Shown in pieces: positions 51,316 to 58,732 of a stretch of DNA of 64,000 bases. Made by a program: the position numbers and the translations under genes. A model generated the notes under the pieces. It was not told the origin of the DNA and did no database searches. It worked only from the letters and a program-made list of their open reading frames with translations. The DNA comes from an uncultured Clostridia bacterium (GTDB lineage: Bacteria; Bacillota; Clostridia; Oscillospirales; Ruminococcaceae): positions 124,001 to 188,000 of the forward strand of contig CANDEV010000005.1 in NCBI GenBank assembly GCA_947383835.1. The letters are read 5' to 3'. Every line of letters begins with the position of its first letter. The stretch's first letter is position 1.

Positions 51316-52203
51316 TCACAAAATTCCCTCAAAATCAAATTCTGGAGTGTATTCCTCCTTTGCGGAGGAGCGTTCCTGCATAAAGCCGTTCAGCCCCAGT
51401 TCCCGCGCCTTGTCAAGGACGAAATTATACTCAAATGTGGAAATTCTTCTGGAAATCTCCTTATGCAGGGAGCTTTTATAAAACGGCGTGTACTGGCTCA
51501 TAAGGCTTATTAAAATATCGTCCTTAGGGAGGTTTTCCGCTATCCATTCAAGCACCTTGACAGAGTCGTGCCTGTGAGACGGCAGCGCAAGGTGGCGTAT
51601 GATCATGCCGCGCCGCATAATGCCGTCCTCAATTTTATATGCCCCAACTTGACGGTACATTTCCTTTAAAGCCGCCGTAACAGTTTCAAAATAATTGTCC
51701 GCAGATGAGTACTTTTTAGCAAGTTTGTTGTCGTAATACTTAAAGTCGGGGAGGTAAATGTCCACATACCCCTCCAGCATTTTCAGCGTTTCAATACGTT
51801 CATACCCGCCGGTGTTGTAAACTATCGGAATATTCAGTTTGCCGCGGCATATATCCAGCGTCTCGATAATTTGCGGCACATAAGGCGTGGGGCTTACAAG
51901 GTCAATGTTGTGCGCTCCTTTTTCCTGTAATTCAAGGAAAATTTCCGCAAGACGTGTTGCGGAAATTTCCTTTCCGATATTTTCGGAGGAAATTTTGTAA
52001 TTTTGACAGAAGCAGCATTTCATGCAGCAGCCCGAAAAGAAAACCGTCCCCGCGCCGTTATTTCCTGAAAGGCAAGGCTCTTCCCACATATGAAGATAGG
52101 CTTTTGCGGCGCGGATATTTGACCCGCAGCCGCAGAAGCCTGTACCGTTATATCTGTCTGCCCCGCATTTTCTCGGGCAAAGCGTGCAATTGTGCAAATC
52201 CAT
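51316..52203 (-). CDS. Radical SAM protein, PflA-like
   Basis: 295 residues. An N-terminal cysteine cluster (CTLCPRKCGADRYNGTGFCGCG) is followed by the radical SAM triad in SGCCMKCCFCQNY (CxxxCxxC, binding a 4Fe-4S cluster) and IVYNTGGYERIE. This is the pyruvate formate-lyase activase-like branch that includes stand-alone activases of unknown target. No glycyl-radical enzyme is encoded nearby, so its partner is unknown. It starts at 52203 with AAAAGGTGATTATTA upstream and lies 35 bp from the GNAT gene. Confidence 0.88.
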   Translation of the reverse strand: MDLHNCTLCPRKCGADRYNGTGFCGCGSNIRAAKAYLHMWEEPCLSGNNGAGTVFFSGCCMKCCFCQNYKISSENIGKEISATRLAEIFLELQEKGAHNIDLVSPTPYVPQIIETLDICRGKLNIPIVYNTGGYERIETLKMLEGYVDIYLPDFKYYDNKLAKKYSSADNYFETVTAALKEMYRQVGAYKIEDGIMRRGMIIRHLALPSHRHDSVKVLEWIAENLPKDDILISLMSQYTPFYKSSLHKEISRRISTFEYNFVLDKARELGLNGFMQERSSAKEEYTPEFDFEGIL

Positions 52204-52238
52204 TAATAATCACCTTTTGATATAAAAATGTTTTCCTG

Positions 52239-52754
52239 CTAATGACGGTTGTATTCCATAGACAGATTGCAAAATCCATTGCAATGGTTTGCTTCTGTAA
52301 CATAAAATCCAAGCTTTTTCCAGAAAGAAAAACCGCTGATATTATTGTCCTGTACAGAAAGCTTTACAGATTTGTAGTCTGCATGGAAAGCCTCGTCTAT
52401 AAGTGTGTTAATTATTTTTGTCGCAATACCTTTCCGTTTGAATTTTTCATTCATAAGAAAAAGACCTATGTACAATGTACCGTTATCGGGATAATCTTCT
52501 AACATTGAAAGAATTGCAGCGGCTTCACCGTTAATCGAAAAACCTATACAATAACATTTTTCTTTTGGAAAACCGTTTGGGCAATATTCAATCGTGTCAA
52601 TGCAATCGTCTTTTGATGCGGAACGACCGTCCGTTATCAAATAATAATCATTATTGCAATAAAAAACCTCTGAATACTTATCCAAATTTTCCATTGACAA
52701 CAATTCAACATTATAGTCAGATAAACGCTGTTGCAGGTTTGTACGTAAGTGCAT
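52239..52754 (-). CDS. GNAT-family acetyltransferase
   Basis: 171 residues from the ATG at 52754, eight bases after AAAGGTGA. GNAT motifs are AAAILSMLEDYPDNGTLYIGLFLMNEKFKRKGIATKII with the acetyl-CoA loop KRKGIA, and KLSVQDNNISGFSFWKKLGF. The substrate cannot be predicted from sequence. It stands between two minus-strand genes with regulator and radical SAM partners unrelated to it. Confidence 0.88.
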   Translation of the reverse strand: MHLRTNLQQRLSDYNVELLSMENLDKYSEVFYCNNDYYLITDGRSASKDDCIDTIEYCPNGFPKEKCYCIGFSINGEAAAILSMLEDYPDNGTLYIGLFLMNEKFKRKGIATKIINTLIDEAFHADYKSVKLSVQDNNISGFSFWKKLGFYVTEANHCNGFCNLSMEYNRH

Positions 52755-52791
52755 AGGTATCACCTTTTTACGAAAAGAATAAATATTTAAC

Positions 52792-53781
52792 TTATTGTTT
52801 TGTCGCAGTAACTTTTTTCACAGGTCTTATTTCTTTCCAAAACCGTGCGGGATCATGATATAAGTAAGCAATTCTTCCGTCAGAAGCATCATAGCAGTAC
52901 CCTGTGTCTGAAAAATCGAAATTCTTAATAACTTCGCTTACTTTCTCCTCTACGCTTCGGTTTTCCTGCTCATAATCAAACGGACCGTGTTCAAAAACAA
53001 TATACTCGGCTTCGGGAATGTCGATCATAAGCATTTGCGAAGGTACTTCGCCATTATAATCGACGGGAAGCCTTACTCCGTAACATTCCGCGCGGGGAAT
53101 ACCATAGCAGAATGGTTTACCCTTAGAGTCATGAAGAAACGCCATTATCTGACCGGCGCCGCTGTTTGGCTCACTTCCTCCCTCGTCGTCCAATTTGCCT
53201 TTAATACTGTCAAGCAAGCCGCAGATAGTTTCGCAGTCATGTCCGGGTATCTGCGACTGTTTTTGCCAGAAGTCCCAATATCCGTTGCTGTCATAACTTT
53301 TAACGTGTAAAAATTTGTGCGCGGGGATTGTTACAAAATAAACCTTGACATCATTTGTGGATTTAATCATACCGATCTCTCCCATTTCAAAAAAGTAGCG
53401 GTCGAACGGACAGAGTTTTGTACGAATAACAAGGGTGACAGGGTTTTTTCGGTATTCGCTCGGTGTGATACCGTAAAGCTCTTTGAATGCACGTGTAAAA
53501 GCTTCATGGGACGAAAAACCGTAATCTACGGCAATATCCAATATATACCTTTTACTGTCCCGCAATTCTTTCAGCGCAAAGGCTAATTTCCTGCGGCGCA
53601 GATAATCTCTGAATGTCATACCCGATATTTCTTTGAATTTTCTCGTAATATAAAATTCGGAATAGTTTAATTTGCTTGAAATTACGGAAAGCGTCATGGC
53701 TTCGTCATTGTGCTGCTTGATACATCGGTCGATCTCATCGACGATTATTTGGATCTGCTTTTGCATTTCGTACATCATCAT
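52792..53781 (-). CDS. AraC-family regulator with GyrI-like domain
   Basis: 329 residues. Three ATGs in a row start the gene; the third, at 53775, has the best spacing from GAGGTG, and the first is given as the outer limit. AraC HTH motifs are SVISSKLNYSEFYITRKFKEISGM and ILDIAVDYGFSSHEAFTRAFKELYGITPSEYRK. The GyrI-like domain follows after a linker (VYFVTIPAHKFLHVKSY through YIVFEHGPFDYEQ). It is a paralog of 47529-48440 with the same domain order; a duplicated drug- or lipid-sensing regulator is likely. Confidence 0.92.
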   Translation of the reverse strand: MMMYEMQKQIQIIVDEIDRCIKQHNDEAMTLSVISSKLNYSEFYITRKFKEISGMTFRDYLRRRKLAFALKELRDSKRYILDIAVDYGFSSHEAFTRAFKELYGITPSEYRKNPVTLVIRTKLCPFDRYFFEMGEIGMIKSTNDVKVYFVTIPAHKFLHVKSYDSNGYWDFWQKQSQIPGHDCETICGLLDSIKGKLDDEGGSEPNSGAGQIMAFLHDSKGKPFCYGIPRAECYGVRLPVDYNGEVPSQMLMIDIPEAEYIVFEHGPFDYEQENRSVEEKVSEVIKNFDFSDTGYCYDASDGRIAYLYHDPARFWKEIRPVKKVTATKQ

Positions 53782-54074
53782 TCACCTCGTTTCAACCGCT
53801 CTGTATTAATTATAGCTTAAAAGAAACAGTAGTGCTTGATTTTATTTGCACAAAATTCAAAGAAAATTTCCCCACATTGCTGAGGGGAAATATATGATTT
53901 CACATTTTAGAGCAAAATATAAAAATATCCTTACCGTTTCTGTTTTAAGAAATTAAGAAGCAAGAGGCAAGAATTGAAAAGTGACTTTTTAAGCTTTTGG
54001 GTTAATAAAACAGATATGTTTAGATAATTTTATAGATTGCTATAAACAGTGTTTAATCTCTGCAAAAGCATTTT
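53782..54074. other. Non-coding gap before the repeat and tRNA
   Basis: No gene or hairpin terminator that I can support in this A+T-rich stretch. It should hold the promoter of the AraC/GyrI gene on the minus strand, but no good hexamer pair was identified. Confidence 0.5.
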
Positions 54075-54157
54075 CCCGCCCCCTTGAGGGGGCTATATAA
54101 AGTAAGTCACCCTCGCATTTTACTGCGGGGGTGACTTTCGCTGCGGGCGTTCCCCGC
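54075..54157 (-). repeat. 83-bp intergenic repeat, copy B, next to tRNA-Ser
   Basis: Read on the minus strand it begins GCGGGGAAC directly after the CCA of the tRNA, contains AGTCACCCCCGCAGTA and ends CCCCTCAAGGGGGCGGG, the same order as copy A at 41271-41352. In this copy AGTCACCC and GGGTGACT form a stem-loop absent from copy A. Confidence 0.75.
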
Positions 54158-54250
54158 TGGCGGAGAAGGAGGGATTCGAACCCTCGATGAGCTATCAACC
54201 CATACACGAGTTCCAGTCGTGCGCCATAAACCGGGCTAGGCGACTTCTCC
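54158..54250 (-). tRNA. tRNA-Ser(GGA)
   Basis: The acceptor helix GGAGAAG (54250-54244) pairs with CTTCTCC, the anticodon stem-loop is CACGACTGGAACTCGTG with anticodon GGA (reads UCC/UCU), a long variable arm follows as expected for serine, and the T-arm is GAGGGTTCGAATCCCTC. The 3' CCA is encoded at 54160-54158. About 93 nt including CCA. Confidence 0.95.
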
Positions 54251-54303
54251 GAATATATGCAGGAACTTAATGTTTTATGTTCTGCATTTTTAACGACTTA
54301 ATT

Positions 54304-54332
54304 ATTATAGCAGGATTTTTTGCAATTGTCAA
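54304..54332 (-). promoter_or_regulatory. tRNA-Ser promoter
   Basis: On the minus strand TTGACA (54332-54327), 17-bp spacer, TATAAT (54309-54304), both perfect. Divergent from the obg promoter. Confidence 0.8.
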
Positions 54333-54408
54333 GTGTTTTTTACAAAAAAATATTTTATTGGCACATTTTGTGATTTTGCTAAAAATTTGCATATTTTTTT
54401 ATAAGATA

Positions 54409-54437
54409 TTGCAGTTTTGATTTTTTTGTGGTATAAT
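54409..54437 (+). promoter_or_regulatory. obg promoter
   Basis: TTGCAG (54409-54414), 17-bp spacer ending TGTGG, TATAAT (54432-54437). Confidence 0.75.
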
Positions 54438-54480
54438 ATTATGGGTTTAAGTTGCAATTTGTTTGAGAAAGAGGTTAATC

Positions 54481-55761
54481 ATGTTTGTTGACAAGGCAAA
54501 AATTAAGATAAAAGCGGGGGACGGCGGCGACGGAGCCGTTTCTTTCCACCGTGAAAAATATGTTGCGAGCGGCGGTCCTGACGGCGGCGACGGCGGTAAG
54601 GGCGGAGACATTATTTTCCAAGTGGACGACAACTTCTCCACTCTTGAAGATTTCCGCTACAAAAAGAAGTATATCGCGCAGCGCGGCGAAAACGGTTCTT
54701 CGGGGAACAAAACGGGCAAAAATGCTCCCGACCTTATTATAAGAGTACCTATGGGTACTCTTATCCGTGACGCGGAAACAGGCAGGATAATGGCGGATAT
54801 GTCCTCGGACGAGCCTAAAGTTCTCGCTAAGGGAGGCAAGGGAGGCAAGGGCAACGCTCGCTTTGCCACGCCCACAAGACAGATACCTAAATTTGCCAAG
54901 CCGGGATTTCTCGGCGAGGAGTTTGAGATTTCCCTTGAATTAAAGCTTATTGCGGACGTTGGTCTTGTGGGATTTCCTAATGTTGGAAAGTCCACGTTGA
55001 TTTCCGTTGTTTCAGCAGCAAAGCCGAAAATTGCCAATTATCATTTTACCACGCTTACTCCGGTTCTTGGCGTTGTCAAGGTCGAGGAGGGCAAATCTTT
55101 TGTAATGGCGGATATTCCCGGACTTATCGAGGGCGCAAGCGACGGTATAGGGCTTGGACACGAGTTCCTTCGCCATGTTGAAAGGTGCAGGCTTATTGTG
55201 CACGTTATAGACGTTTCCGGAATTGAGGGACGCGACCCCAAAAGTGATTTTGAAATTATCAACCGTGAGTTAAAAACTTTCAGTGAGGAGCTTGCGGAGC
55301 TTCCTCAAATAGTTGCCGCAAACAAGTGCGACATGGCTTCTGCGGAGCAAATAGCCGATTTTAGGCAGTATATAGAAAATCTTGGTTTGAAGTTTTATGA
55401 AATCTCCGCCGCAACAACGCAGGGAACAAAGCAGCTTGTGGGCGCGATCGCGGCAGAGCTTGATAAACTCCCTCCAATAAAGGAGTACGAGGTTGAACCC
55501 ATGACCCAGCAGGAGCTTGACGAGCGTGCGGGAATGGGAGAAAAATTCGAGATAAAGCGTGGCGACGACGGCGTGTTCTACGTTGAAGCGCCTTGGCTTG
55601 AAAATATCATGCGTACCGTTGATATGGACGATTACGCTTCATTGCAGTATTTTCAGCGTGTCCTGCGTAACAGCGGCATAATCGACGAGTTGGAAAGAAA
55701 AGGCATTGACGAGGGTGACACCGTAAACATTTTCGGCTTTGAGTTTGACTTTGTATTTTAA
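54481..55761 (+). CDS. obg: Obg-family GTPase
   Basis: 426 residues from the ATG at 54481, with AGAGGTTAATC upstream. The glycine-rich Obg domain (FVDKAKIKIKAGDGGDGAVSFHR..GGPDGGDGGKGGD) leads to the G domain: G1 GFPNVGKST, G3 DIPGLIEGASDG, G4 ANKCD. A C-terminal OCT domain (EKFEIKRGDDGVFYVEAPWLENIMR) is also present as in Gram-positive Obg. Obg binds the 50S subunit and links ribosome maturation with stress signalling. First gene of the run up to Mini-III RNase. Confidence 0.97.
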   Translation: MFVDKAKIKIKAGDGGDGAVSFHREKYVASGGPDGGDGGKGGDIIFQVDDNFSTLEDFRYKKKYIAQRGENGSSGNKTGKNAPDLIIRVPMGTLIRDAETGRIMADMSSDEPKVLAKGGKGGKGNARFATPTRQIPKFAKPGFLGEEFEISLELKLIADVGLVGFPNVGKSTLISVVSAAKPKIANYHFTTLTPVLGVVKVEEGKSFVMADIPGLIEGASDGIGLGHEFLRHVERCRLIVHVIDVSGIEGRDPKSDFEIINRELKTFSEELAELPQIVAANKCDMASAEQIADFRQYIENLGLKFYEISAATTQGTKQLVGAIAAELDKLPPIKEYEVEPMTQQELDERAGMGEKFEIKRGDDGVFYVEAPWLENIMRTVDMDDYASLQYFQRVLRNSGIIDELERKGIDEGDTVNIFGFEFDFVF

Positions 55762-55783
55762 ATATATTGGAGGGAAATTTTGT

Positions 55784-56218
55784 ATGGGACTTAGAGATAA
55801 GCTTTTTAAAAAGAAACCGCCAACACTTGAAGAGGATATTCATACAGCCTGCGAATGGGTAGTCATGGCTCTTAATTCGTCGGGCTACAAAGCGGATTAT
55901 ACCCTCGAAAGCATGAAAGAGATCGACCGCTTTATTGACGAGCAAAGCGGAGAAAACGGCATAATTTCACGTAACAGAGGAAAAATTATTTTCTCCTTGG
56001 GCTGCTATATCGGCGAGACTGTTATTTGTCTTTACGGCGGGAAGTGGCATACCGATGATAACGACCCGCAGGGCGAAATAAACGCGTCTGTCGAGCTTGA
56101 GAATAATACGGTTATTTTTCCGATGCAAAGGGTAATAAAAAGGTATCAGAATGGCAGCGAGGACGGCATATATGCTTATGTTTATGTTCTTTCGCCCGAT
56201 AAAACGACTTTGGAATAA
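55784..56218 (+). CDS. Hypothetical protein
   Basis: 144 residues from the ATG at 55784, with GGAGGG upstream. It starts MGLRDKLFKKKPPTLEEDIH and shows alternating strands and helices with no membrane or signal segment; GKIIFSLGCYIGETVICLYGGKW is a possible conserved core. The C-terminus has VIFPMQRVIKRYQNGSEDGIYAYV. I do not recognise a family. It lies between obg and a Nudix gene and may be co-transcribed with both. Confidence 0.7.
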   Translation: MGLRDKLFKKKPPTLEEDIHTACEWVVMALNSSGYKADYTLESMKEIDRFIDEQSGENGIISRNRGKIIFSLGCYIGETVICLYGGKWHTDDNDPQGEINASVELENNTVIFPMQRVIKRYQNGSEDGIYAYVYVLSPDKTTLE

Positions 56219-56240
56219 TGTTTAAAGGAGAAAGACAAAT

Positions 56241-56777
56241 ATGGAGATTTTTGACTTATACGACAGCGACCGAAACAAAACAGGCAGGACAATGGAGCGG
56301 GGAACTCCCGAACCGGAAGGTTTTTACCGCATGGTTGTGCACGTCTGCATTTTCAACAGCGACGGTAAAATGCTTATACAGCAGCGGCAGCCGTTCAAGC
56401 GCAGCTGGAGCGGTATGTGGGACTTGACTGTCGGCGGCAGCTCCGTTGCGGGGGACACAAGCCTTACCGCCGCGATACGTGAGACTTCCGAAGAAATAGG
56501 CTTACAGCTTGCTTCCGAAGAGCTGCGGCGAGTGCTGACGATACAGAGTGAAAGTGTATTTGACGATATTTACGTGGTGCAAAAGGATTTGGACGAGAAC
56601 TCTTTAAAATTGCAGTATGAAGAGGTTGCACAGGTAAAATGGGCTTCTGACGAGGAAATTAAAAGCATGATAGATGAGGAAATATTTATCCCGTATCACA
56701 AGTCGCTGATAGACCTGCTGTTCTTTATGAGAAACCACGACCGAACACGTACTGCGGAAGATAAAACGGAAATATAA
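56241..56777 (+). CDS. Nudix hydrolase
   Basis: 178 residues. The N-terminal stretch MEIFDLYDSDRNKTGRTMERG is the sign of the isopentenyl-diphosphate-isomerase-like Nudix branch. The Nudix box is GGSSVAGDTSLTAAIRETSEEIGL, matching GX5EX7REUXEEXGU with Asp in place of the first Glu. Substrates of this branch are diverse (nucleotides, CoA, or other diphosphates), so the function cannot be named. The start at 56241 follows AAAGGAG by 15 bases. Confidence 0.88.
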   Translation: MEIFDLYDSDRNKTGRTMERGTPEPEGFYRMVVHVCIFNSDGKMLIQQRQPFKRSWSGMWDLTVGGSSVAGDTSLTAAIRETSEEIGLQLASEELRRVLTIQSESVFDDIYVVQKDLDENSLKLQYEEVAQVKWASDEEIKSMIDEEIFIPYHKSLIDLLFFMRNHDRTRTAEDKTEI

Positions 56778-56833
56778 AGCAGAGCTTTGAATGACGGGGC
56801 GATGCCCATTATTGAACGAAAGGGTGGTACACT

Positions 56834-57250
56834 ATAGAAAAGCATGACGTAAATCAATACAGCCCCCTAACCCTTGCTTTTTTGGGGGACGCGGTCTACG
56901 AGCAGCTTGTCCGCGAGCGGCTTGTGCTGACAGCTAATATGCCTGTAAAAAAGCTCCATTCCGAGGCGGTGGAACGTGTCCGCGCGGCGTATCAGTCCAA
57001 AGCTGTTGAGGAAATTCTTCCCATATTAACGGAGGAGGAGACCGCTGTTTTAAAGCGGGGCAGGAATGCGACAGGCAACACCGTGCCGAAAAGCTCCAAT
57101 CCTGTGGAGTACAGACGTGCAACGGCTCTGGAGACGCTGTTTGGGTACTTAAAGCTTACGGAAAATTATAAAAGAATGGTTGAATTATTCGACATAATAT
57201 GGTATAATACAAAAATGTATGGCGAAGAGGTGGAAAAAAATGAACCTTGA
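56834..57250 (+). CDS. mrnC: Mini-III ribonuclease with possible AUA start
   Basis: 138 residues from the proposed start at 56834, the usual size of this family. Mini-III RNase processes the ends of 23S rRNA precursor. Conserved blocks are PLTLAFLGDAVYEQLVRERL with the catalytic aspartate, VKKLHSEAVERVRA, and LKRGRNATGNTVPKSSNPVEYRRATALETLFGYL. The frame contains no ATG, GTG or TTG before the TTG at 56882, which would delete the LAF of the first motif. An ATA at 56834 has AAAGGGTGG six bases upstream. A frame error or use of a rare start should be kept in mind. The 3' end overlaps the next gene by 11 bp. Confidence 0.82.
   Translation: MEKHDVNQYSPLTLAFLGDAVYEQLVRERLVLTANMPVKKLHSEAVERVRAAYQSKAVEEILPILTEEETAVLKRGRNATGNTVPKSSNPVEYRRATALETLFGYLKLTENYKRMVELFDIIWYNTKMYGEEVEKNEP
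57180..57208 (+). promoter_or_regulatory. Internal promoter before the MBL hydrolase gene
   Basis: TTGAAT (57180-57185), 17-bp spacer ending TATGG, TATAAT (57203-57208), within the 3' end of mrnC. It may give the downstream gene independent expression. Confidence 0.55.
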
Positions 57251-57899
57251 GGGAGTTAATATGATAACCTGCGGGAACGGGAACTGTTACGTTATCCGCG
57301 GCAGAAGCGGGGATATGCTCATCGACACGGGTACAGAGGATTACCGCGACGAGATCGAAACATGGCTTCAATACTATAATGTAAAGCTTATCTTCCTTAC
57401 ACACGGGCATAACGACCATATCGGAAACGCGGCGTATTTTTCAAAGCTTTTCGGGGCGGACATTGTTATGAGTTCTCTTGATCTTGCGCTGTCAAGACAC
57501 AATCTTATGCACCGCATTTATCCTGTCGGTATCAGGGGCAAGGTCATTTTGTCGGCATCTCAAAAGCTTATGGGACAGAGCACCGAAAGCTTTGCGGTAA
57601 ACATTTTCCCCGAGGACGGTGTTGCTCTCGGTGAGAAGTACGGCATTGAGTGTAAAGCCGTAAAGCTTGACGGACATACAAAGGGTTCTTTTGGAATAAT
57701 GCAGGGCAGAGATTTATACGTTGGGGACGCGCTGATGAATTTTGTGTACCCAAGCTCCTCGCTGATTTGTGAAAGTCCAAAGGCGGCAAGGGAGTCCCTT
57801 TACAAGATAGCGGCTCTGTCTCCCGAAAGAATATTTTTCGGGCACGGCAAGCCAATTGAGACGGGAAGCCGCGCATATGAGAAATTGCTTAATATATAG
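57240..57899 (+). CDS. Metallo-beta-lactamase-fold hydrolase
   Basis: 219 residues from the ATG at 57240, six bases after GAGGTGG and inside the mrnC end. The metal motif is LTHGHNDHIG (HxHxDH), with LDGHTKGSFGIM and FFGHGKPI giving the later ligands. Glyoxalase II-like members have similar layouts, but the substrate is not known. It precedes yebC by 35 bp. Confidence 0.9.
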   Translation: MNLEGVNMITCGNGNCYVIRGRSGDMLIDTGTEDYRDEIETWLQYYNVKLIFLTHGHNDHIGNAAYFSKLFGADIVMSSLDLALSRHNLMHRIYPVGIRGKVILSASQKLMGQSTESFAVNIFPEDGVALGEKYGIECKAVKLDGHTKGSFGIMQGRDLYVGDALMNFVYPSSSLICESPKAARESLYKIAALSPERIFFGHGKPIETGSRAYEKLLNI

Positions 57900-57934
57900 C
57901 AAAAAATAACATTTTATATAAGGAGAGAATTTTT

Positions 57935-58678
57935 ATGTCAGGACATTCCAAATGGAATAACATCAAAAGAAAAAAGGAAGCCACAGACGGCGCAAGAGCC
58001 AAGATATTCACTAAAATAGGACGTGAGATAACCGTCTGTGTTAAGGAGGGCGGCGGCGACCCAAACAATAACGCAAAGCTCCGCGACCTTATTGCAAAGG
58101 CTAAGGCGAACAACGTCCCCAACGACAATATCGACCGTGTAATTAAAAAAGCTGCGGGAGGCGGAGATAAAACAAACTACGAGGCAAACGTTTACGAGGG
58201 CTACGGGCCCAACGGCGTTGCTGTAATTGTCGAGACCTTGACAGACAACAAAAACCGTACAGCCGGCGATATCCGCCACTATTTCGACAAATTCGGCGGA
58301 AATTTGGGTACTACAGGCTGCGTGTCCTTTATGTTCACAAGCAAAGGTATCATAGCTGCGGAAAACAACGGTCTTGACGAGGACAAGGTAATGGAGGACG
58401 TTTTCGACTTAGGCGCGTCCGATTTCTCCATGGAGGAGGACGTTATCGAGATCGAGACCGAGCCTGCCGACCTTGCGGCAGTCCGTGACGGACTTACCGA
58501 AAAGGGTTACAAGCTGATTTCAGCGGACATCGAGATGATACCTTCTACCTACACCACCCTTACCGACGAGGACTCTATAAAGAAGATGAACCTCCTGCTT
58601 GAAAATCTTGAGGACAACGACGACGTTCAGAATGTTTACCACAACTGGGATATGCCAGAGGAAGAGGACGAAGACTGA
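57935..58678 (+). CDS. YebC/PmpR-family protein
   Basis: 247 residues. The N-terminus SGHSKWNNIKRKKEATDGARAKIFTKIGREI is the family hallmark. YebC proteins were long annotated as transcription regulators; recent work ties them to translation of polyproline stretches, TACO1 being the mitochondrial relative. Acidic C-terminus. Good GGAGAG site before the ATG. It lies just upstream of alaS. Confidence 0.95.
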   Translation: MSGHSKWNNIKRKKEATDGARAKIFTKIGREITVCVKEGGGDPNNNAKLRDLIAKAKANNVPNDNIDRVIKKAAGGGDKTNYEANVYEGYGPNGVAVIVETLTDNKNRTAGDIRHYFDKFGGNLGTTGCVSFMFTSKGIIAAENNGLDEDKVMEDVFDLGASDFSMEEDVIEIETEPADLAAVRDGLTEKGYKLISADIEMIPSTYTTLTDEDSIKKMNLLLENLEDNDDVQNVYHNWDMPEEEDED

Positions 58679-58732
58679 TAGGCACGAGTTAAGAAAGCTT
58701 TTTCCAATTTATAGTAAAGGAAGTATTTTAAA

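Noticed and set aside
58679..58732. T-box leader upstream of alaS
   Set aside because: The gap is 54 bp, too short, and lacks the T-box sequence.
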